A stretch of 64,000 bases of DNA, taken from the NCBI RefSeq assembly GCF_001010285.1, contig NZ_CP011104.1, positions 3,286,001 to 3,350,000 on the forward strand, read 5' to 3'. The DNA comes from Photorhabdus thracensis (GTDB lineage: Bacteria; Pseudomonadota; Gammaproteobacteria; Enterobacterales; Enterobacteriaceae). Below the pieces are notes generated by a model. The model was not told where the DNA came from. It was given only the letters and a program-made list of their open reading frames with translations, and searched no databases. The position numbers were made by a program, and so were the translations under genes. Shown piece after piece: positions 8,957-18,100 of this stretch (the stretch's first letter is position 1; every line of letters starts with the position of its first letter).

Positions 8957-9658
8957 TTATTTACCACGCTGATCTAATGCATTTGCCAGCGCTTCCGGCG
9001 GCATATATCCACCTAACAAGCTGCCATCTTTAAGAATAATTGCCGGTGTTCCCTGTACACCAAACTGGACTCCCAATTTATAATGGTTAGCGATATCCAC
9101 TTTACAATCCTTGATTGGCGAAACGCCCTCATTTTTGAACGCAGCATCCAGTGATTTTTGTGGTGTTGCACTGCACCAGATAGATTGCATATCTTTAGCG
9201 GACTGATGCTGCATCCCCTGACGCGGGAATGCCAAATAGCGAATAGTAATGCCAAGTTTATTGTACTCTTTCATCTCTTCATGCAATTTATGGCAGTAAC
9301 CACATGTAATATCAGTGAAAACAGTAACAACATGCTTCTCTTTCGGCGCTTTGTAAACAATCATTTGGTCTTTCATTGCTTCCAGCTTTTTCATCAATAA
9401 TTGATTACTGACATTTACCGGAGTACTGCCACTGACATCGTAAATTGGCCCTTGCAATAAATACTTGCCGTCATCAGACAGATAAATGATACCTTGCTCG
9501 GTCACTATCGTATTCAAGCCAACAATCGGTGATGGCTGGATATTTTCTGCCTTGATCCCCAGCTTTTGCATCGTTCCATGAACCGCGCCATTATCAGCAA
9601 GCGCATTTCCGCTAAATAAGGCCAGCAAAAGAGGAAAACATAACACGCTTTTTTTCAT
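8957..9658 (-). CDS. dsbC: Periplasmic disulfide isomerase DsbC
   Basis: 233 aa from the start chosen here (MKKSVLCFPLLL), which follows aaggaa at a good distance. A longer frame begins at 9685 but would put extra charged residues before the signal peptide. Signal peptide about 1-20, cleaved after NALA. The N-terminal dimerisation domain is followed by a thioredoxin fold with the active site CGYC in FTDITCGYCHKL. DsbC reshuffles wrong disulfides in the periplasm and is kept reduced by DsbD. A second cysteine pair (WCSATPQ...DCKVD) is also conserved. It lies between xerD and recJ. Confidence 0.96.
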   Translation of the reverse strand: MKKSVLCFPLLLALFSGNALADNGAVHGTMQKLGIKAENIQPSPIVGLNTIVTEQGIIYLSDDGKYLLQGPIYDVSGSTPVNVSNQLLMKKLEAMKDQMIVYKAPKEKHVVTVFTDITCGYCHKLHEEMKEYNKLGITIRYLAFPRQGMQHQSAKDMQSIWCSATPQKSLDAAFKNEGVSPIKDCKVDIANHYKLGVQFGVQGTPAIILKDGSLLGGYMPPEALANALDQRGK

Positions 9659-9681
9659 TTTCAGTTCCTTTAAATCCATGC

Positions 9682-10593
9682 TCACCCACGCGGATGATGT
9701 TGTTGATGTAACAATCTAAGCCGCTCAGTTGCGACATGAGTATATATTTGTGTTGTGGATAGATCGCTATGCCCCAGCAACATCTGCACAACCCGTAAAT
9801 CAGCACCATGATTAAGCAAATGCGTTGCAAATGCATGGCGCAAAACATGAGGAGATAACCGTTCAGTATCAATACCAGCCAATACGGCATAATGTTTAAT
9901 GCGATGCCAGAAAGTCTGTCGGGTCATTTGCCGCCCCCGGTTGCTGGGAAAAAGCACATCCAGCGTGGCACCATTCAGCAACCCGGCTCTCCCATACTCC
10001 AGGTAATTCTCCAGCCAGTAAACGGCCTCTTCTCCTAAAGGTACCAATCGTTCTTTATTCCCTTTACCAATGACTCTCACCACGCCTTGGCGCAAACTGA
10101 CATCAGACAGTGTTAACCCCACCAGCTCAGATACCCGCAAGCCACAGGCATAAAGCACTTCAAGCATCGCCTTATCCCTTAGTTCTACAGGCTGATCTGT
10201 GCAAGGTGCATTAAGCAAATCTTCTACTTGCTTTTCACTTAAATCTTTCGGCAACCGCTTTGGTAATTTCGGTGCAGATAAAAGCGCTGTCGGATCATCT
10301 TCCCGCATTTTTTCCCGGTAAAAATAGAGAAATAACTGACGCATGGCGCTCAATAAACGCGCCGAGCTACTGGCTTTATACCCTCCATCCACCCGTTCTG
10401 CCAGAAAAGACTGCAAATCAATCGCCTGGACAGATAATAAATCATGACCATGATGTATCAACCAATTATCCAGCGCCTGTAAATCTAACCGGTAAGAAAC
10501 AAGAGTATTTTCCGCAAGATCATGCTCCAGCCAAATAGCATCAAGAAATTGTTCTATCAGTGGATTTGTCAACTGAGTTTGTTGTTTTGACAC
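9682..10593 (-). CDS. xerD: Site-specific tyrosine recombinase XerD
   Basis: 303 aa. XerD acts with XerC at the dif site to resolve chromosome dimers at the septum under FtsK control. The N-terminal SAM-like core-binding domain (about 5-90) precedes the catalytic domain. Catalytic residues are visible as R in CGLRVSELVG, K in IGKGNKERLVPL, HxxR in LSPHVLRHAFATH, H in LLGHSDLSTT and the nucleophile Y in QIYTHV. It is the first gene of the xerD-dsbC-recJ operon and is divergent from fldB. It is a housekeeping gene, not a phage integrase. Confidence 0.97.
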   Translation of the reverse strand: MSKQQTQLTNPLIEQFLDAIWLEHDLAENTLVSYRLDLQALDNWLIHHGHDLLSVQAIDLQSFLAERVDGGYKASSSARLLSAMRQLFLYFYREKMREDDPTALLSAPKLPKRLPKDLSEKQVEDLLNAPCTDQPVELRDKAMLEVLYACGLRVSELVGLTLSDVSLRQGVVRVIGKGNKERLVPLGEEAVYWLENYLEYGRAGLLNGATLDVLFPSNRGRQMTRQTFWHRIKHYAVLAGIDTERLSPHVLRHAFATHLLNHGADLRVVQMLLGHSDLSTTQIYTHVATERLRLLHQQHHPRG

Positions 10594-10698
10594 GAAACTC
10601 TTTTCCTTAAATCTGCATATCTCTGCTGGCTATTATGCCTGAAAAAGCAATTATTCTGTTACAATGCCACTCCAGATATTCAAAAACTATAATGATTA

Positions 10699-11220
10699 AT
10701 GATGAAGATTGGTCTTTTTTACGGCTCCAGCACTTGCTACACCGAAATGGTAGCAGAGAAAATCCGCGATATCCTCGGCGAAGATTTGGTTGATCTCCAC
10801 GATATTAAAGAGACAACCCCTGAATTAATGGAAGAGTATTCGGTACTGATTCTTGGTATCCCAACATGGGATTTTGGCGAATTGCAGGAAGATTGGCTGG
10901 TTATCTGGGATCAACTTCCTTCCCTTAATTTACAGGGAAAAATCGTTGCCATGTACGGTATGGGTGATCAAATTGATTACGGTGAATGGTTCCTTGATGC
11001 TCTCGGTATGCTATATCACCATTTACTCCCTTCTGGTGTGCATTTCATTGGCTTCTGGCCGACAGAAGGTTATGAATTTACCAGCCCGAAGCCATTAACT
11101 GATAATGGTTCACAATTTGTCGGGCTGGCTTTGGATGACGTAAACCAATTTGAGCAAACTGATGATCGTTTATCACAATGGTGTATGCAAATCCTGCAAG
11201 AAATGGAACCTTTACTTTAA
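10699..11220 (+). CDS. fldB: Flavodoxin FldB
   Basis: 173 aa, FMN-binding one-electron carrier. The phosphate-binding loop is [10 protein letters not shown] near the N-terminus, and the isoalloxazine loops are around [12 protein letters not shown] and [13 protein letters not shown]. The length and the insertion before FTSPKPL are those of long-chain flavodoxins. FldB, rather than FldA, is indicated by position: it is divergent from xerD as in E. coli. Two adjacent ATGs (10699, 10702) are possible starts. In E. coli the gene belongs to the SoxRS oxidative stress response; I did not identify a SoxS box here. Confidence 0.95.
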   Translation: MMKIGLFYGSSTCYTEMVAEKIRDILGEDLVDLHDIKETTPELMEEYSVLILGIPTWDFGELQEDWLVIWDQLPSLNLQGKIVAMYGMGDQIDYGEWFLDALGMLYHHLLPSGVHFIGFWPTEGYEFTSPKPLTDNGSQFVGLALDDVNQFEQTDDRLSQWCMQILQEMEPLL

Positions 11221-11240
11221 TCAGGGCAATTTCAGCTCAA

Positions 11241-11648
11241 TCAGGTATCAGGATATTGCAATAACAGTTGGTTGATATTCCTCCACTCATCCTGTGGCAT
11301 ACTATCAGATGCTATCCATAAACGGATTTTTTTCCGGTTATAAAAAGATTGCGCTGTGATCAGCACACCATAGCGGCACATCCACGGCTGGCGGATAATT
11401 TGCCACTCATGTTTTTTCCATTGCAACTTATTGTTATTGAGTAGAACCAAAGGCCCTTGTAATTTACGGATATTTTTCTGACTACGCCCCCAACTGGCAA
11501 TAACCAACAGTACCAAAGGAAGCCAGAAAATAGAGTCATCCGCCGGCCACGGAGCCAACAATACGATAAACGCTATCGCACCATGAACGCAGGTGGAAAT
11601 AAGCTGGGTATTCCAGGATACCCTGAGATCACATTTCCACAGGACCAC
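11241..11648 (-). CDS. cptA: YgfX/CptA membrane protein
   Basis: 135 aa with two hydrophobic segments at about 17-33 and 38-52 ([29 protein letters not shown]), then a basic soluble tail rich in W and K. This matches YgfX, partner of SdhE. In E. coli it has been described as the toxin of CptAB, affecting MreB and FtsZ; in Serratia it is described as a membrane protein that interacts with SdhE. The start overlaps the end of sdhE by 20 bp, so the two are co-translated. It converges on fldB with a 20-bp gap. Confidence 0.92.
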   Translation of the reverse strand: MVLWKCDLRVSWNTQLISTCVHGAIAFIVLLAPWPADDSIFWLPLVLLVIASWGRSQKNIRKLQGPLVLLNNNKLQWKKHEWQIIRQPWMCRYGVLITAQSFYNRKKIRLWIASDSMPQDEWRNINQLLLQYPDT

Positions 11649-11895
11649 GAGCTTTATTTCTATTCTGAATAAGTTTAATCATGCGGAATAGCGCCTCATC
11701 TTCCGGACGTCCATGATTCATCAACCAGTTGAACAGATCAGGATCAGCACATTCAAGTAAGCGAATAAAAAGTTGTTTATCATCATCACTCAGTGAGTCA
11801 TATTCATGCTTAAAAAACGGCATAATTGAAATATCCAACTCACGCATTCCACGCCGACATGCCCAATGTATACGTGCTTTATTATTAATATCCAT
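11629..11895 (-). CDS. sdhE: FAD assembly factor SdhE
   Basis: 88 aa from [14 protein letters not shown], the start that matches the known protein; an ATG two codons upstream at 11901 is also in frame. The [14 protein letters not shown] segment carries the conserved RGxxE motif needed to attach FAD covalently to succinate dehydrogenase SdhA and fumarate reductase FrdA. In the CptAB model it is the antitoxin CptB. It is the first gene of sdhE-cptA and divergent from ygfZ, the usual arrangement. Two purine runs upstream could be ribosome sites. Confidence 0.96.
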   Translation of the reverse strand: MDINNKARIHWACRRGMRELDISIMPFFKHEYDSLSDDDKQLFIRLLECADPDLFNWLMNHGRPEDEALFRMIKLIQNRNKARGPVEM

Positions 11896-12071
11896 GTTCA
11901 AAAAATCCCCTTTTTAATTCTCATTGTTTATCTTAAAACCATCAGCCATTAAATCGCCCGGCAAACTCATGCATCATGCCAGCTAATAACAATAATAACT
12001 ACTTGCATTGTGCTTCAGCTCTTTTACCATTATGCATCATTGGCTCAAATATCTGACTGGCAGGATGTGTC

Positions 12072-13061
12072 ATGGCTTATAAAACTCCGTTTTCTTCACA
12101 ATCTCCATTGTCTTCATCAACCCTTCCCCTGACTTTAATCTCTCTGGATGACTGGGGTCTGGTAACAGCAACCGGACCGGATGCAGAAAAATATTTGCAA
12201 GGTCAGGTGACAGCAGATATTGCTGTTCTTGCAGAGAATCAACATGTTCTCAGTGCGCATTGTGATGCAAAAGGCAAAATGTGGAGCAATCTGCGTCTCT
12301 TTCATCGTGGTGAAAGCCTTGCTTATATTGAACGCCGCAGTGTGCTGGAAAACCAGCTTAAGGAGCTGAAAAAATATGCAGTATTCTCTAAACTTATGCT
12401 AGTTCAGGATGAAAATACGGTACTGCTAGGTGTCGCAGGTAAAGGCTGCCGTGAAGCACTAAGCAATATCTTCCCTGTACTGCCGGATGCAGATAATGCT
12501 GTCGTTCAACATGAAGCCACTACTTTGCTCCATTTTGCCTTGCCGTCTGAGCGGTTCCTTCTGGTTACAGACACTGTCACTGTTGAACAGCTAACAGAAA
12601 AACTTCAAGCTCAACTTAATAACAGCGAACAGTGGTTGGCTCTGGATATTGAAGCAGGTTTCCCGGTTATTGATGCTGTAAACAGCGCGCAGTTTATTCC
12701 ACAGGCAACTAACCTCCAGGCATTAGCCGGCGGTATCTGTTTTAAAAAAGGTTGTTATACCGGCCAGGAAATGGTGGCTCGTGCTAAATATCGCGGCGCA
12801 AATAAACGCGCAATGTACTGGCTGGCGGGTAGTGCTTCCAAAATGCCTGCTGCCGGTGATGATCTGGAATGGCAATTGGGAGATAAATGGCGGAGAACGG
12901 GTACCGTTTTAGCTGCCGTTAAATTGAATGACAATAGTATTTGGGTACAGGTTGTCATGAATAATGATATGGAAAGTCATAGCGTGTTCCGGATCCGTAA
13001 CGATGAAGAACATTCACTGACCATTCAGCCTCTGCCTTATTCCCTTGTTGAAGAAAAATAA
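12072..13061 (+). CDS. ygfZ: Folate-dependent Fe-S/tRNA modification protein YgfZ
   Basis: 329 aa, GcvT-like fold. The signature K-G-C-Y-x-G-Q-E is present as [14 protein letters not shown] at about residue 230. YgfZ binds tetrahydrofolate and supports Fe-S enzymes such as MiaB and other radical-SAM proteins, so its loss affects tRNA methylthiolation. It is divergent from sdhE and followed 14 bp later by the HD-domain gene, with which it probably shares a transcript. Confidence 0.95.
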   Translation: MAYKTPFSSQSPLSSSTLPLTLISLDDWGLVTATGPDAEKYLQGQVTADIAVLAENQHVLSAHCDAKGKMWSNLRLFHRGESLAYIERRSVLENQLKELKKYAVFSKLMLVQDENTVLLGVAGKGCREALSNIFPVLPDADNAVVQHEATTLLHFALPSERFLLVTDTVTVEQLTEKLQAQLNNSEQWLALDIEAGFPVIDAVNSAQFIPQATNLQALAGGICFKKGCYTGQEMVARAKYRGANKRAMYWLAGSASKMPAAGDDLEWQLGDKWRRTGTVLAAVKLNDNSIWVQVVMNNDMESHSVFRIRNDEEHSLTIQPLPYSLVEEK

Positions 13062-13075
13062 TTTATGAGGTTTGT

Positions 13076-13681
13076 ATGTCGTTAGCAGTATCCGTCGTTG
13101 ATTTTGGCCCTTTTACGGATGTAATCGGTTTTTTGATGGAGCTGGATAAACTGAAAAAAGTTCAGCGGCGCACTAAGTTATTGGATAACCATCGTCAGGA
13201 AAATTCAGCAGAGCATAGCTGGCATTTTGCTATCGCTGCGATGAGTTTTGCGCCGTATGTAAAAGAAGTCGATATTCAGCGGGTTATTCAGATGGCATTA
13301 ATTCACGATATCGTTGAAATCGATGCCGGTGATGTGATGGTTTATGATTTAGCTGCCCGTGAAGCCATTCATGATCAGGAAGTGAAAGCCGCTAACCGTC
13401 TTTTTGGCTTACTGCCTGAAACTCAAAAAAATCACTTTATGTCACTTTGGCAGGAATACGAAGCAGGGGAAAGCCAGGATGCCCGTTTTGCTATTACGCT
13501 AGATAGATTAATGCCGATTCTGATGAATCTGCATAATAAGGGACAAAGCTGGGTGGAAAACGGTATTCGTCTTGAGCAGGTAATGAGTCGCAATCAATTT
13601 ATTGCCGATGTCTATCCCGAATTCTGGCAATATTTGCTGCCACAATTAGAATCTGCTCAAAAGAAAGGCTGGTTGAAGTAA
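13076..13681 (+). CDS. HD-domain phosphohydrolase (HD_3/YfbR-like)
   Basis: 201 aa. Metal ligands of the HD superfamily are visible: H in the ENSAEHSWHFA segment, HD in MALIHDIVEIDAGD, and D in TLDRLMPI. The family removes phosphate from nucleotides; YfbR itself is a deoxyribonucleoside 5'-monophosphatase, but this protein belongs to the broader HD_3 group, so the substrate is not settled. It follows ygfZ by 14 bp with a ggttt-rich gap. It is the last gene of the conserved block before the glycine-rich locus; E. coli does not have it at this position. Confidence 0.85.
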   Translation: MSLAVSVVDFGPFTDVIGFLMELDKLKKVQRRTKLLDNHRQENSAEHSWHFAIAAMSFAPYVKEVDIQRVIQMALIHDIVEIDAGDVMVYDLAAREAIHDQEVKAANRLFGLLPETQKNHFMSLWQEYEAGESQDARFAITLDRLMPILMNLHNKGQSWVENGIRLEQVMSRNQFIADVYPEFWQYLLPQLESAQKKGWLK

Positions 13682-13712
13682 CTTTTCCCAACTATTTCAT
13701 GCTACAAATTCA

Positions 13713-13739
13713 GTGCGCCATATAAAGAATATGGCGCAC
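13713..13739. terminator. Bidirectional terminator-like hairpin
   Basis: gtgcgccatat and atatggcgcac form a perfect 11-bp stem with a 5-base loop between two convergent genes (HD gene and glycine-rich gene). No strong T run follows either arm. Confidence 0.6.
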
Positions 13740-13776
13740 GCAATGAGACTTATCTCATTCCTGCAACACTCAGGAT

Positions 13777-15051
13777 TCACTGTGGCTGGCCGTTGATAAA
13801 TATCTGACCAGATAGACCTTCAGCTCCTGGTTCTCCATCAGAACCATCTTGACCAGATATTCCTTGTAGGCCATTGTTCTTGAATCCTCTATTACCTACT
13901 CCACCTTCTCCGCAGCTCCCACCTATTCCGCCACTACCGCCTTTCCCGCCATTACCCCCATCACCTCTATATGACAGAGCATTAATTATTGGCTGACCTT
14001 CAGAGAATTTAATATAGATGTTACCACTGTCTCCACCTTGACCCCCATTCCCCCCATCCCCGCCATTTCCGCCAGCTCCCCCGTTTCCTCCAGACCCAGG
14101 ACCACACTTGCTTGTTGTGTTGCCAACATTCCCTCCATTTCCGCCATTCCCGCCATTCCCGCCATTTCCACCACGACCACCGCTACCACCACGACCACCC
14201 AGTGATAGCGTATTGACTAACCCTGTAACGGATTGAACCGTAACAGTTACGTCATTTGCATCCCCAGCTCGTCCGCCATTCCCCCCTGATGCTCCCGCAG
14301 AACCGCTGGTTGCATCTGTACCTGGTGTAGATTGAATTTTGCAGCTGTTTTTACCCTCTGTACCTGCATTACCATTGCTGCCATTAACCCCATTATTTCC
14401 TGGCGCGCCCTCTGAATTATTGATTCCATCAGTACCTCTATTGACAATACCCTGCTTTCTATCGGTTCCATGCCCGATAACACTGTTCGCTTCGATGCTA
14501 CCGTTAGTGTGGTAAATAATTTGACCACCTTGTTCAAAGATTATCTGGTCATACACCAAAGCAACCGGCTCACCATAGCCATCGTTATCTTCGACAATCA
14601 CTGGATTATCTGCGGTAATAGTAATACTTTCGCCACTGTATAGCGCAACCTTCATCGGGAAGCGTTTAGCATTAAGAATTTCTTCATAATCTTTGACCAA
14701 AGCAGAATCACTATAGATATAGGCCCTAAAAGCTTTGCACAAATCAATATGATTACCCGTGACATTTGCCAGTCGTTCAGCAGAAAACGGTTCAGGCAAT
14801 GGATGGTGGGGTTCCATTCTGCCAGGGCCATACTCACTGTCAGGTATACCTCCGAGTTCCTTCAGCTCTTGTATGGTTTGTACCGTAAAAAATGCAGGGG
14901 GCACAGTCGCCGTCTTCGGATCATTAGAAAATACTACCTTGCCGTCAAAATCCGAGGTCTTCAGTTGCTTTGGCTGCCGTTCTACACCAACCAAATGATG
15001 ATACTGATGTAATACTGCTAAAGTTTCTGCAACAGTTCTTATTTTATCCAC
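13777..15051 (-). CDS. Glycine-rich GGX-repeat protein D
   Basis: 424 aa from a GTG start, chosen because aggagaattccc precedes it and because the paralogue at 25729 uses ATG at exactly this place. Residues 1 to about 200 form a conserved non-repetitive domain (starting DKIRTVAETLAVLHQYHHL) shared with the proteins at 20532 and 25729. The rest is mostly GGxGGx triplets plus some collagen-like GxY, with a few cysteines (NSCKIQ, SKCGPG, GSCGEG). No signal peptide or membrane segment is seen. GGX repeats can form polyglycine-II helix bundles, as in snow flea antifreeze protein and phage adhesin tips. Function unknown. It is the last gene of the locus and appears to be the only survivor of its cassette copy. 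Confidence 0.85.
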   Translation of the reverse strand: MDKIRTVAETLAVLHQYHHLVGVERQPKQLKTSDFDGKVVFSNDPKTATVPPAFFTVQTIQELKELGGIPDSEYGPGRMEPHHPLPEPFSAERLANVTGNHIDLCKAFRAYIYSDSALVKDYEEILNAKRFPMKVALYSGESITITADNPVIVEDNDGYGEPVALVYDQIIFEQGGQIIYHTNGSIEANSVIGHGTDRKQGIVNRGTDGINNSEGAPGNNGVNGSNGNAGTEGKNSCKIQSTPGTDATSGSAGASGGNGGRAGDANDVTVTVQSVTGLVNTLSLGGRGGSGGRGGNGGNGGNGGNGGNVGNTTSKCGPGSGGNGGAGGNGGDGGNGGQGGDSGNIYIKFSEGQPIINALSYRGDGGNGGKGGSGGIGGSCGEGGVGNRGFKNNGLQGISGQDGSDGEPGAEGLSGQIFINGQPQ

Positions 15052-15060
15052 GGGAATTCT

Positions 15061-15097
15061 CCTAAGTTTGAATATAAGTTTGTACGTTTAAGATAAC
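15061..15097 (-). pseudogene. Relic of the 3' end of the 1482-aa gene
   Basis: Upstream of the glycine-rich start, the bases aagtttgtacgttta match the last codons of the large gene at 27017-27031 and its equivalent upstream of 21878. This marks a third copy of the cassette from which the large gene was lost. Confidence 0.5.
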
Positions 15098-15103
15098 GAT
15101 GGG

Positions 15104-15131
15104 TGATCAGCGTAAAAGAAAACGCTGATCA
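15104..15131 (-). terminator. Perfect 10-bp hairpin after the polyketide synthase
   Basis: tgatcagcgt and acgctgatca flank an 8-base A-rich loop, 54 bp after the polyketide synthase stop. There is no T run, so a weak terminator or an mRNA-stabilising hairpin are both possible. Confidence 0.45.
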
Positions 15132-15184
15132 TACCTCAGACACTTTAATTTCTGTCTTAAACCAAGCTCAGGTTAAATATATTC

Positions 15185-18100
15185 TCAACCCGCCATTGAC
15201 TTAATTTGCAGTCGATACGTAATCAACGAGGCAAGTTCTGACAGCGGCTTATCGCTTAACAACAACTCCAGCGGGATATCCAAACGCAATTGCTTGTTGA
15301 TCTTTTGTACCACCATTAAACCATTCAAAGAGTCAATACCGTTGTCGGCCAGCGGTAGATCGGGATGGAAAACTTCGGCTTGCACTCCGATAACCTCACC
15401 ACAGAAAGCCTGTAGCAGACTGACGACATCATCCGGATTATTTACCTCAAGCTCTGTGTCTGCGGGTAAAACCTGAACCAAACTTTCTTGCTGAATATCA
15501 CGCAATAGTGCCAGATGGCGCATCGGCCCAGAGAGTAAACTCGACCAATCAGTCAAGAACGGCACCAGTTGTGGCTCAATGCGGGCAAACAAGCGATCTA
15601 GCGTGGCTAATCCCTCTTCTGGACTGAATGGCTGTAATCCGCTGTTTTCCAGCACCAGGAGCGTACGGCTATCCCGTAGAGCAATCCCCGCTTTCCACGG
15701 ACCCCAGTTAAGGCTTAACGCAGGTAAACCTTGCTGACGCCGCAGATAGGCCAAGCTATCCAGCATGGCGTTAGCCGCTGCATAAGATGCCATACCAGGC
15801 AAAGCCAATAATGCACCCAACGAGGAAAACATAACGAAATGCTCTAAAGGTGCATCAGTCAATACCTGATGTAATGTCCAGGCGGCTGATGCTTTAGCTG
15901 CAAATACCCTATCGAATGCTTGGGTACTCAGTTCACGATACCCCTGATCTTCAACATGTGCGGCACAATGGATCACGCCACGCATCGGCTGGCTAGTCTG
16001 TTGCCGATACTGGCCAAGACAAATTTTAGTCATTTCCATATCACCGAGATCAATCGGCAGATAATCAGCCTCGACCCCTTGTTGGTGCAGCGTTTCCAGT
16101 AACATTCGCTCATTTGTTTCAAGCGTATAACGACGCCCAACCAACAGTAGATGACGAGCGCCATGTTGCACCATCCAGGGAATCAACTGACGGCCCATAT
16201 CACCAAAGGCGCCAGTCAGCAGATAGCAACCATCCGGACGAAAACGCACTGGCGGCAACACGGGTATTTCCGGCAATGGCACAAGGCGCAGCACATAACG
16301 CTGATGATGGCGCAGAGCCAATTGATCTTCGCCATCATCTGTCAATAGCACATCCCACCACCGGATTGGTGCCGTGGTACTGTCGATATCCAATAACCCT
16401 CCCCACAGTGCAGGCGCTTCTTGTTGACCAATAACCCGCATCATTCCCCATAATGCCGCAGCAAATGGATCAGGCAGATCCTGTTCTGTTATTTGATGAG
16501 CACATTGAGTAATGATCCACAAACGTGGTTTCACTGATCGCTCTGCCAGTGCCGTACACAAATGGATCAAAGAATGATAAGCCATTCGTGGAGCCTGTAA
16601 TGACCAAAGGATCAATATCCTTTCAGTTTCAGCGGGAAGAGTATTAACCAGCGCCTGAGTTTTCTGATAACTGTCAGGCAAGTCAGAGTGTAATGAGGCA
16701 TACCCACCGCGTCGTTGCAATTCACCAGCTAATTCTTCCGCCAGCGCAGTTTCACCCCCCAGAATAGCCCATTGTGCTAAAGGCTCGGTTGATGGTTGAG
16801 AGGGGACTTTGCGCCACAGCGGTTGACCTGCCACCAGATTGTGAAGCCTGGGCTGTAAGCTACTTTTTTTGTTGCTGACAAGCTGAACACAAAATCCACT
16901 AACCTGGCAAATCAGTCTGCCGCTGTCAGTGTACACATCGATATCACCAAGCCACTGTTGTTGTGTTTGCTTAGTGATCCGAGCATGTGCACGAACCCGG
17001 CCCGACAATTTGCCATTAATGCGCAGATGCTGAATACTCACCGGGATACGGAAATCGCCGGCAGAGATCGGAGCCTTAATATCAGCAGACTGAATCACCA
17101 GCAGCGACTGGAAAATACCATCCAAAGCCGCAGGATGGAAACCCATTCCCTCTGGTGCAGATGGCAACTCAATCTCACAGATTGTCTCTCCTTCACCGAT
17201 AAGTGCATGGCACAGAGGACGGAACACCCCACTGTAGCTGAAATGCAGATGCTGGAATGCCTGATATAATACCGCCTGGTTCTGCATGTCAGGATAACGG
17301 TCATTTGCAATCAACTGAGGAGGGGTACAGGCGGTGCCGCCTGGAACAACGATATTCACCTGTGCACTGGCGGCAAGTTGGTATTGTGCACCCTTGTCCA
17401 GATGACGGGTAATATATACCTGTACTTCCATCCGTTGACGATCCAACTGGGTTTTTAGCCTGAATTCCATGCCTGATTCCAGCAGTAAAGCCGACTGCAA
17501 TACAACATTATCAAGAGCCAATCCAACATCAGGAAAACAGAGACGAGCCGCCGCCAGCATAACTTCGATATAACCCGCAGCCGGAAACATCGCATTCCCC
17601 ATGACGACATGATCGAGTAACCAAGGCACTTGTTCCACAGCCAGTTCAGCCAACCAACTCTCGTTACCCGGCTGGGCTTCGCCTAATAGCACACCACTCA
17701 ATGTACGCAACCGACGGCGACGGCTGATCTCTGGCTCATGCCAATAAGATTGCTGATGCCAAGGGTAGGTTGGCAGATCGATTGGACGAGCTGTTGGCAT
17801 AAGAGCCCGCCAGTCAGGCTCAACACCGGCTTCAAATAATTGGCCCAGTAGCTGTGGCCAGCTCTGCCCCGAGCGACAGGCAAACACTTGTCCGCGATAA
17901 GGTTTACTCCAATCCTGCAATCCACCACTCAGCAGGGATTGAGGTGAAATTTCAAGAAAATGGTGGAAACCCGCTTTGAGCATATTTTCTACAGCATCGT
18001 CAAAACGGAATGGGCTGACCACATTGTCAGCCCAATGCTCAGGGCTCAACTTATCATTAATCAACTCACCGGTGACGGATGAAAACACCGGCAACAAGGG

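Noticed and set aside
9682..10593. Tyrosine recombinase as sign of a prophage or integrative element
   Set aside because: Sequence and operon context identify it as housekeeping XerD.
14247..14537. Frames of 96 and 70 codons in a second frame of the glycine-rich genes
   Set aside because: Methionine/valine-rich shadow frames arise from the triplet repeats; no start signals and no conservation between paralogues.
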